From contig NC_070561.1 in NCBI RefSeq assembly GCF_026914185.1, forward strand, positions 7,006,001 to 7,070,000: a stretch of DNA of 64,000 nucleotides, written 5' to 3'. Made by a program: the position numbers and the translations under genes. The stretch is from Puccinia triticina (Eukaryota; Basidiomycota; Pucciniomycetes; Pucciniales; Pucciniaceae). Of this stretch, positions 55,514 to 64,000 are shown in pieces. The notes below the pieces were generated by a model. It searched no databases. It was not told the DNA's origin and saw nothing but the letters and a program-made list of their open reading frames with translations. Within the stretch, counting starts at the first letter, position 1; every line of letters starts with the position of its first letter.

Positions 55514-56286
55514 AGTAAGTTCCAAGTCTGTTTGACATCACATAAGCAACCGACTTTGTATAAATAGTTTGAGCTCATGGATTTGTTTTGACTTCCTGGC
55601 AGAGATAGGATTTGAGCCATTCTTTATTATACGCATACATTTTCAGAAAGAACCTCCTTTATCCTGCCCGGTACATAGCTTCTCACTCAAGACATTGCGC
55701 AGATAAATTTTCACACGTTTAGATAGCTTCTAATTCGTATAAAAATGTAGACAGCTCCAATCAGCATTTAACTCTTTATATCGCGATCTGAGCCTCCTGC
55801 TGCTGAAAATTGCAACAGCTGAATGATGTGCTACTATTTTTTCACCTCTAGGTCACTTGACTATAGAGCCATTCGGTTGATTGACAGGAACCAATGTGTG
55901 AAATGGTACATTCCGTGGAACTTAACAAAGTCCCTGCATGTGGCTTTGCCGGAGGGACTGATGCCCTATCAGGAATTTTTGCGTGAAAATATTTCAAGTT
56001 TTGGTGGTACTCAACTTTGAGTGCCCAGAACTCAGCCTAGAGGATTTGCTATGCATTCAAAATTTTAATGTAAGTATGATTGGCCTACATCCTGGCTTTC
56101 TTCTGATGAAATTCAAGGCCATATACACACTGTCTTCATGCTTTTTATTTATTTTTCTAACACCTTGATTTCTTATGAATTTGACCGGATCACACCACAA
56201 ATGTCCGTGCGCACTCAACCAAAGTGCATGTGTTTTTATTATTACTAGAGTATAGCGTGGCTATGCCTCTGCACCCACAAGGCTTG
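55514..56286. other. No gene recognised
   Basis: A 65-codon ORF at 55823-56020 contains the short motif AACTTAACAAAGTCCCT, which is also found near 6714. A GTAAGT follows the stop of the preceding ORF at about 55515, so its 3' UTR may be spliced. Nothing else is supported. Confidence 0.35.
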
Positions 56287-56289
56287 AGC

Positions 56290-57490
56290 CACTTCAAGGA
56301 TAATTAAATTTCCCAAAAAAAATACTCAAAATTTGAGGTTGGGAAAATCATTGAAAAAAAATCACTCCGTACTGAAAAAAATGCGAACTGAGCGCGCTCA
56401 GCCAAAAAATAAAAATGTGTCAGACTGACTAAAAAACAATGGGGCACATTTTTGGGGTGACTTGTTGGACGGGCCTGCACAAGGCCCGCATGGGCCCCTA
56501 ACAGGCCCGTTGGGCCCATTGAAAAAGTAGTATTTGTTTGGAATTCCAATGCTCTGCTCAAATGTGAAATGGGTCAAACTGAATAAAAAAGATGGGGGTA
56601 CATTTTTGGGGGGATTTTTTGGACAGGCCTGAATGAGGCCCACATGGCCCCCACAAAGCCCACTGGGCCCATTGAGAAAGTAGCCTTGGCTAAGAAAGCA
56701 TATGCTCAGCTAAGAAATAAAATGTGTCAGACTGAGTAAAAACCCTAGGGGCACATTGTTGGGGAGGCTTTTTGGACGGGCCTGCAGCAGGCCCATACGG
56801 GCCAACAGGGTTCCAAGGAAAAGGAAAGGGCCTGGACATACATTCTGTGAGTGCACAAATGTCATACAGATGTCAGAAGCCCTTCAATATCTTCTGTTGA
56901 TTAGTGGTCAATTGGTGCTGTTCTGAAACATCATATGGGCATTCTTAACCAAGAATACTTCTGGGTTGGCCAAACCAGCTTTAGCTTTAGGTGGGCTCTG
57001 ATGGGCCTGATGCAGGTCTGTCAATAAGACCTCCCCAAAAGTGTGGCCCCATGTTTTTTACCCAGGTTGACACATTTTTGTTTCTTAGCTGAGCATAGGC
57101 ATTCTTGACCAAGGCTACTCTTTCAATGTGCCCAGTGGGCTTTGTGGGGGCCATGTGGGCCTCATTCAGGCCCGTCCAAAAAATCTCCCCAAAAATGTAC
57201 CCCCATGTTTTCTATTCAGTTTGACCCATTTCACATTTTAGCAGAGCATTGGAATTCCAAACAAATACTACTTTTTCAATGGGCCCATGCAGGCCTTGTG
57301 CAGGCCTGTCCAACAAATCACCCCAAAAATGTGCCCCATTGTTTTTTACTCAGTCTGACACATTTTTATTTTTTTGGCTGAGCATGCTCAGTTTGCATTT
57401 TTTTTCAGCACGGAGTGATTTTTTTCCAATGATTTTCCCAACCTCAAACTTTGAGTAATTTTTTTGGGAAATTTAATTATCCTTGAAGTG
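56290..57490. mobile_element. Foldback DNA element with ~500-bp TIRs, TSD AGC
   Basis: The ends CACTTCAAGGATAATTAAAT and its reverse complement bound a 1201-bp element; the inverted arms run about 56290-56810 and 56985-57490. The arms contain tandem copies of a roughly 240-bp module (GGACGGGCCTG...GGGCCCATTGA, and TGTGTCAGACTGA). It is flanked by AGC at 56287-56289 and 57491-57493. CACT-type ends with a 3-bp duplication are typical of CACTA (EnSpm) elements, so this is a likely non-autonomous CACTA derivative. The ORFs in it are by-products of the repeats. Confidence 0.75.
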
Positions 57491-57591
57491 AGCGTGGCCG
57501 GTGTGGTGAACAAAAGCTTTGAACGGCGGAACACATCTGCACCATGCCACTTTAAGCTGTCTGATTCCACTTGTACAAGCCTTAAATAGAA

Positions 57592-57925
57592 TGTAACCCC
57601 CCCCCCCCTCCCCCTTGGGGGTGTCCCAAGAAGGATCACAGGTTCCCAAAAAAACCTGTACTTGGTCCAGCCACTCCCCCACCCCTCCTAGCTCAGCAGA
57701 GATTGGTATGCCATCTCTCCTGAGCTAGGTGAGTCTTTTCCCATTCCCTTTCCCCATCTTTTTCTGCCTCTCACATTTGTAGATACTGACAGAGATTGGT
57801 ATGCCATCTCTCCTGAGCTAGCCCCCCTGACTCCTTGCAATAAACAGAATCAGAGGTTCTAGAAACACTCCCAGCTCCCGCCTCCTAACCCTGTCTAGTG
57901 GAGCGCTCCATAGTGACCGCTTACA
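57592..57925 (+). mobile_element. Solo LTR, 334 bp, TSD TAGAA
   Basis: TGTAACCCCCCC...GACCGCTTACA flanked by TAGAA at 57587-57591 and 57926-57930. It carries two copies of CAGAGATTGGTATGCCATCT next to CTAGCT/AGCTAG, the same layout as the solo LTR at 3380-3697 in the opposite orientation. A CAATAAA stretch near 57837 could be its polyadenylation signal. Confidence 0.85.
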
Positions 57926-58166
57926 TAGAAATCATACAATTTTTTCCTTGCAACAGGTAACTTTTTTTATTTTCCAATTAACATTGATGTGAAATGGGAG
58001 AGCAAAAATACTAAGAAAACTCAACTCAAGCAGCTCTACTCTTATAAAAGGGCGAGGGAATGAGACTCATAAGAATCTGAGAAAAAATAGAAGAGAAACC
58101 AAAACAGGAGCCAGACAATGAGGATCGGAAATCATTGTAGAAGGTCAATGGATGAGATAAACCAAC

Positions 58167-58666
58167 TGTTGGGCTTTGAACTCAAACTGACTACACACGA
58201 GAATGGGCAAAGATGCTTTTGCTTGAGAGGGGGGGCAGTGAGGAGAAAAGCTCACTGGATGCGGCTCTGATGGGGCGCGAGTGAGAAGAAGGATAAACCA
58301 ATGGGGGCTTGATTGCTAGTAGGAGGCTACTACATATAGGCTATCTACATACAATCAAGTTGTGGTTGAGAGTCACAATTAATATGAATAGAAAAAGGAG
58401 GGAACTCGATGGAAAGAAAGAAATCATATCACAAGATTGGTCACAACATGTCACATTCAAGGCTTGCGCACACTTCAAGATATAATCAGTGTAACATGAA
58501 AGTATTGGTCAGGACTACACAGGGATCAAGTTTACAAGGAGATCAAGAAAGTAAACATGACATGATACAAAAGACTATTAAGAGAGGGTGGAGAGCTTGG
58601 AAGTGTGTGACCGGGGAATCAGGGACATGGTGAATGAGGTAGAAGGAAGAAAAGAGAAATCCAACT
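58167..58666 (-). mobile_element. Solo LTR (family A), older copy, TSD CCAAC
   Basis: 500 bp, flanked by CCAAC at 58162-58166 and 58667-58671. It shares GGATGCGGCTC, AAGTTGTGGT and the general layout with the other family-A LTRs but is more diverged. Its terminal base on the right is T where the others have A. Confidence 0.7.
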
Positions 58667-58896
58667 CCAACTCCAGCTATTTGATTGCCGCTGACTGAGT
58701 CAAGCAGTTCCATTTGAAGTGGATCATAAGACAACACATTGATACCGCATAACTAACCTGCAATGTAACACCTATAGATCTGGTCAACGTAAGGAGTACC
58801 TATATGTTCAAAAGTCCGCATTCAAAGAACTGGAGGACCCATCAGAGTCCGTGTCAAGGAGATTATCCAAGGAAATTTTTGCATGGGTGACCTAAT

Positions 58897-61756
58897 AGGG
58901 GGGTTCACAATTGAAATTTGTAAAACTTTAGGACCCATTTTAACCTGTTTATGAACATATTTTAAAAGGGTCTTGGAAAAACGACTCCCATCTTTTGGGA
59001 AAACGACTCCCATACGTTGGCGCGACTATTTTTTGACCAGCGCTTGATGTTGACCTAGACTCTTTTTTTGGGTACGGGTTTTTTGGGAGTGAGGAAAAAC
59101 AGGCTTGATTACTGTTAATAGAACCAGAACTGAGACAAAAAGGAGTTAGACAAGATTTTTGGCAACAAGGATAAGCAAAAGAACTTTAAAGAGAGACAAG
59201 AGCATACCGCGATGAGATGAGGATTTAGGGGGAAGAAGAACAGACAGACTAAAGAAAACAAGGTCAAAAAAAGATATGTAGTATACACTACAAAAGAGAG
59301 AAGGTTAACGTTGACGATCTTGAGAGCGGAGGAGGTTTGAGATGTTTTGGAGATGTGAGCTTTTCTCACCAAGTTAGAAATAACCAATTTATGTATTGAA
59401 GTGAGAGCGTTGGAGCAATGAGGACAATTGACTGAGTGTTGTCGGAGAATTCCAGATGATGTTGTCGATGTTGAGAGTTGATGAGGAGTGATATGAGTGA
59501 TAGGAGATATAGAAGGAGAGGGGGGAAGAATCAGAGTCGAAGGGATAGCTTGAAGTAGTGAATGATGGGCGATGAGGCTGAGCAGGAGTAGGATGCGATC
59601 TAGTGTTGTAGACTGCTGAGGATGGAGCAGAGAGGGCACAGAGGTTTGCTTTAATAGCTGATGAGGAGTGTGGTTGAGCATCTGAGGACGGCCAGCCTGT
59701 GGTTGAGGAAGTTGTCCAAATGTTTCAGCGATTGGATTGAGGTTGAGATGGTTTCATGTCTTGAGGATCGAGGCGTCTGAGTGGCAGGGATCGGAAACTC
59801 TTGAGGAGTGGTACTGGAAGACAGAAGAAGAGAGAGCGGTATTGGGAGATGAACAGAGAGCAGGTTACGGAGTGCGCAGGCGCGCGGAGCACAGATGTGA
59901 ATTCCAACAGGGAGTCGTCGACCCAAAATAATTTTTTTTTGGGAGTTGTCCTGCTAATTTTTTATATTATTTTTTATTATTTTTACGGACTTACTTTGCG
60001 CACTGCTGAAAACTCTTTGCACACTGCGGAAAACTCTTTGCGCACTGTGGGGGCTGTTGTCTTGACGTCCAGCCCCCAGTGCGCGCTTCTGCCACGGCTC
60101 TTTGCGCACTGCATTTTCCCCCAAAAAATTGGCTTGCATTTCTTCAGATTTTTTTGATGAATCAATAGAATGGCTTTTTATGATCCCCCAAGAAAATAAT
60201 CAGGTCATTTAGGGGTCTCCTTGAGCCTAGAGAAAATTGACATGAAAAAATCATATTTTAACACGGCAGGGACCTGTAATATCGCTTCCTGTGCCCCAGT
60301 AGCCCCAAAAATTTCACAGTATCATGGCACATGTGCAAATTCATGACCTGATAATTTTCAGAATTTTTCCCAGAGATATAAGGGGTGCGCGGTAGGCTTA
60401 GTAGGAAAATTACTGCTAACTGTATAGCATTTTTGTTACACACCCAAACAGTCCCAAAATTTCAGAAATGTTTTAATCGTGGATATTCTCCGCGCCATAA
60501 ATTTCTTGGCAATAGTGTGTCATGATAACATGAGATGTAGTGCGGCGGGCTTAGTTGGAAAATGACTGCTAACTTATCTCATGTTTTGATGACACACTAT
60601 TGCTAAGAGCTTTATGGCGCGGAGAATATGCAAAATTAAAACATTCCTGAAAATTTCAGACTTTTTCAGCATGTAACAAAAAATCTATACATGTAGCAGC
60701 CATTTTCCTACTAAGTCCGCCGCGCACCCCTTATATCTCATGTTATCATGACACACTATTGCCAAGGAATTTATGGCGCGGAAAATATCCACGATGAAAA
60801 CATTTCTGAAATTTTGGGACTTTTTGGGTGTGTAACAAAAAAGCTATACAGTTAGCAGTAATTTTCCCACTAAGCCTGCCGCGCACCCCTTATATCTCAT
60901 TTTATAATGACACACCATTGCTAGGAATTTCAGGGAATTAATTTGAAGCATATTTCTCTGTTCTCTCCAAATTCTGTGCCTTTGGTGTGTGTAACAAAAA
61001 AGTTATACATATACACAAAATAATAAACGCAATACCTATTTGAGCTACAGGAAAGCTGGTGAAAATTCTGAAAATTATCAGGCTGTGAAATTGCACATGC
61101 ACTATTGTACTGTGAAGTTTTTGTGGCTACTGGGTCGCAGGAAGTGGCTTTTTAAATGGTTGTTGCGTTAAAATATGATTTTTTCATGTCAATTTTCTCT
61201 AGGCTCAAGGAGACCCCTAAATGACCTGATTATTTTCTTGGGGGATCATAAAAAGCCATTGTATTGATTCATCAAAAAATATCCCAAGAAATGCAAGCCA
61301 ATTTTTTGGGGGAAAATGCAGTGCGCAAAGAGCCGTGGCAGAAGCGCGCACTGGGGGCTGGACGTCGAGACAACGACCCCCACAGTGCGCAAAGAGTTTT
61401 CCGCAGTGCGCAAAGTAAGTCTGTAAAAATAATAAAAAATAATATGAAAAATTAGCAGGACAACTCCCAAAATAAAATTATTTTGGGTCGACGACTCCCA
61501 AAAAACCCGTACCCAAAAAAAGAGTCTAGGTCGACGTCGAGCGCTGGTTGAAAAATAGTTGCGCCGACGTATGGGAGTTGTTTTCCCAAAATTTGGGAGT
61601 CGTTTTTCCAAGATCCTTTCAAAAAGTTGATATATAAATTGCACTGATTGATCAGTCACACCTTTTTCTGGACATCTTACCAAATTTTAAAATTATGTTC
61701 ATAAAGGCCTTAAATTGACCTCCAACGTTTTATAAAATTAAATTTTGAACCCCCCT
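58897..61756. mobile_element. Large foldback element, ~1-kb arms, TSD AAT
   Basis: The ends AGGGGGGTTCA and TGAACCCCCCT are flanked by AAT on both sides (58894-58896, 61757-61759). The left arm, ignoring the 820-bp solo LTR within it, and the right arm are inverted copies almost to the centre near 60635. Paired landmarks are GACCTAGACTCTTTTTTTGG / CCAAAAAAAGAGTCTAGGTC, TTTGCGCACTG / CAGTGCGCAAA and AAGGGGTGCGCGG / CCGCGCACCCCTT. The innermost part repeats GACACACTATTGC and TATGGCGCGG several times. There is no transposase. It could form a very long hairpin if transcribed. Confidence 0.75.
59090..59909 (-). mobile_element. Solo LTR, 820 bp, TSD GGGAG
   Basis: On the minus strand it starts TGTTGGAATTCACATC and ends TTTTTCCTCA. 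It is flanked by GGGAG at 59085-59089 and 59910-59914. The opposite arm of the surrounding foldback reads straight through this site (TTGGGAGTCGTCGACCC), which proves the insertion point. ORFs inside it are not genes. Confidence 0.9.
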
Positions 61757-61759
61757 AAT

Positions 61760-62255
61760 AACATTGGGTTTCAAGAATTAAATCCTGTTGCTGTTCATTT
61801 ACAATCAATTTCAAAGCCCACTCACTTCTATTACCATTTGACAATTAGATGCTCTGCCAAATCCGTCCAGTATCCCCTTGTGTAAAATCTTTGTTCCAGG
61901 AAACAACGCCATTCCTTGAGGAAAATCCATTGAAGAGAGACCCAACACACACCTAACGCGGAAAGCCTCACTGTTGAAGGCCTGGTCAAACAATCAGCTT
62001 AAGTTTGAGGAAGAGAGCGCAAGAAAGCAGTAACAGACCCCACCTATTTTTTACACTTTCATGTCAACCAAAAATCTTCTGGCCAGACTTGTTTATTCCT
62101 TATCTTAACAATTCAGTCAACACCAGATACTCAAATCCACTCCCATTCTGTGTGGTGCTTGATGAGGTTCAATTCCCATTTTTCACCGGCATTCTAGATG
62201 AACTTTGGCACACACATGAAATTCAAAACACATATTTCTCCTTCCAGTGTGTACA
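61760..62255. other. No gene recognised
   Basis: Unique-looking sequence between the foldback and the next solo LTR, with short ORFs only. Confidence 0.35.
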
Positions 62256-62260
62256 CTTTA

Positions 62261-62728
62261 TGTTTGGATAAGGACTCAGGACACGGCGCTCAACTAGACA
62301 CGACGAGAGGAGCCAAGAGGCTCGAGAGGAGGGGCAGTGAAATGGGGACGCTCACCGGATGCGGCTCGAGGGCGGAGCAGAGAGAGAAGAACCAATGATG
62401 TTATTGCTCTGTGCTAGGCTAGACTAAAATAGACTAGATACACAGGGCTGACATGTGGTTGAGGCAACAATGAATATGAGAAGAAAATGAATGGAACCTG
62501 ATGGAATCTCAGGAGGAGAGAAAGGTGACATACAAGCTATCACAAACAGAGCACGCACACAAGAGAGACATATGGAAAACTAGCAGGCAAATACAGGCAG
62601 GGATTGATATCACTTGGCTGAGAAGACAAGATATTATGACCAGAGAAACTACAAGTGGGAAGCGAGCATAGGAAGCAATAGAGTGACAGTCATGGAAAAT
62701 GAGGCAGAGGGAAAATGAAAACCCAACA
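62261..62728 (-). mobile_element. Solo LTR (family A), TSD CTTTA
   Basis: 468 bp. On the minus strand it starts TGTTGGGTTTTCATTTTCC. It is flanked by CTTTA at 62256-62260 and 62729-62733. Nearly identical over most of its length to the solo LTR in the Gypsy 5' LTR (49192-49671), so both are young. Confidence 0.93.
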
Positions 62729-62733
62729 CTTTA

Positions 62734-63890
62734 CCTACCTTGAGTGGTGTGTCTGAGGTGTTGTTTGTCCTCAAGCTTACTGGGAATATTTTCCTCCTGC
62801 ATGTCCACATGCCTGACAATGCCACGTCAATTTTGCTTGAAAGAGGAGTTCAACCGTCCGGGAGCCTAAGGAACTGTGGCGCCTAACAACCTCCATTAAT
62901 ATATTTCTGCAACGGGGGAAAATACTTACTAACCTAACCAACCAGGATGAACTTCCCAAAAAACTTAATTCAATCTTTGGCCTCAAATAACGGTCCACTG
63001 TCCATGACAACAACTTTGGTAGTATGGACCATTTTTAGATTTGAAAGGATCACTTCACACACAGGGTAAACTAAGATGTCTCAAGAGAAGAAAGTGTCAA
63101 TATATCAAACTTCCTGAGCTGGTTTATCAATGTCAAGTTTTTCAAGTGCACAGCCCCACTATTTCAATCCATCCAACATTGTGATCAGGGTAACTTCAGA
63201 CATTGAGCAAGGCCTGCTTGTAACCGGGAAGAAACGCAACCATTGTTAGCCTAGGCGCAATTGCCAATTTGGCTGACTCCCTCCCGGGTTGTGTCATAAC
63301 CGTGAGGATGTTGCAAGGTCAATTTTGAAGCAAGTGCAACATTTGCCCCCCCCAGCTGCATGGCATTGTTGAACTTTAGCCCCTGCCACCCGCGTTTGGC
63401 GATGTGCTCATTGAAAACCCTGCATGGACCACACCTTCTGCCTCACCCAAAATGACCTAACACCTTCCTGAAGATATCTACCAACAAAAAAAATGGCTAG
63501 CTCAACTGCAGTATCGCCTGTTGAGACCACCCGCCGCTGGGATAATCCAAGTTTACCAGTCCAACCCCCACGTTCAATATACCCGCCATGATCCCTTCTC
63601 CGCTCAACCCCAAACAAATACAGATCCTTGCCCTCTGGCAATGGTATCACTGCCAGCAGCACCAATTCCCCAAACTGGTCTATATCCGCACACGCCAAAC
63701 AGCTTTCAAGAGACCCTCTTGCTTGGAACCTTGGACTACACTAACGTTATTGGAAAATAACCGTTGGTGTAGCCATTTTATTGACTCCCAAATTCATGTT
63801 ATTTGTTATCTGAGATACAAGTATCCATACTAACAATAACAGGAAATAACAGCAATAACAACAATAACAGGCCTTTTGTTGCTACTAACT
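62734..63890. other. No gene recognised
   Basis: No ORF longer than about 100 codons and no recognisable family. A short AACAATAACAG-type repeat lies at 63830-63872 just before a hAT end. Confidence 0.4.
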
Positions 63891-64000
63891 CAGGATGCAA
63901 ACGGGTTGGGTTCGGGTTGGAAAACAGTGCCCGAACCCAAACCCAATTAAGTGTTGGGTCGGGTCGGGTCGGGGCAGAATTTCCAAAAGACTGCCCGAAC
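63891..64000 (+). mobile_element. hAT terminus running off the window
   Basis: CAGGATGCAAACGGGTTGGG followed by TTCGGGTTGG and GGGTCGGGTCGGGTCGGGG. CAGG(G)ATG...ACGGGT ends with subterminal GGGTCGGG repeats are typical of hAT elements. The repeat unit differs from the GCGGGTACC unit of the 18888 element, so this is another family. Confidence 0.6.

Noticed and set aside
56304..57458. ORFs encoding GPCGP-rich peptides
   Set aside because: Produced by the tandem GGGCCC modules of the foldback arms.
59115..59926. Minus-strand ORFs of 188 and 91 codons
   Set aside because: They lie wholly within the 820-bp solo LTR delimited by the GGGAG duplication.
61246..61683. Minus-strand ORF of 145 codons
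   Set aside because: Lies in the inverted arm of the foldback; its counterpart in the other arm shows no selection for this frame.

Overview
The window looks like repeat-dense DNA from a basidiomycete fungus, most likely a rust or close relative (Pucciniomycotina). The evidence is short GT-AG introns, a chromodomain Ty3/Gypsy family, Ty1/Copia elements with a GGTTATGAGC-type primer site, a DIRS-like retroelement, a multi-intron hAT transposase, and premature TGA stops that all sit in TTGA (as expected from TCG to TTG mutation). The species is inferred, not proven. I see no rRNA, tRNA or CRISPR. Nearly everything I can identify is transposable-element sequence, much of it nested, and many insertions can be delimited to the base by their target-site duplications (TSDs).

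Layout. 1-3 kb: a hAT end, a foldback element, and a 1.36-kb array of GATGACCGGT palindromes. 3-4 kb: an unrecognised coding region split by a solo LTR. 4.7-6.2 kb: a GC-rich block with no recognisable gene. 7.3-14 kb: solo LTRs, a minus-strand Copia fragment, and a decayed Gypsy 5' end. 14.5-22.5 kb: a Copia element with a hAT element at its 3' side. 22.5-25.9 kb: a minisatellite and two further Copia remnants. 25.9-37.2 kb: a Gypsy tandem (3' partial, LTR, complete body, LTR). 37.2-39.2 kb: an inverted LTR, a palindrome, a 23-bp minisatellite and a second palindrome array. 39.7-54.1 kb: a DIRS-like element whose first ORF is interrupted by a complete minus-strand Gypsy (TSD GTCCC) and whose RT/RNase H ORF is interrupted by a TA-flanked insertion. 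54.9-55.5 kb: a candidate secreted-protein ORF. 56.3-62.7 kb: two large foldback elements and five solo LTRs. The window ends inside another hAT terminus.

The most interesting signal is in the Gypsy family, present here as three diverged copies. A second ORF of about 400 codons overlaps the start of Gag-Pol in the +1 frame, begins exactly 19 nt after the Gag AUG in all three copies, and is better conserved than the Gag frame it overlaps. Upstream lie two short conserved coding-like blocks of identical length in two copies (111 and 259 nt). Candidate GT-AG introns would join them in frame to the +1 ORF while removing the Gag-Pol AUG. The leader of the plus-strand copy has no AUG for 765 nt. 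Together these suggest an undescribed overprinted, possibly splice-switched accessory gene.
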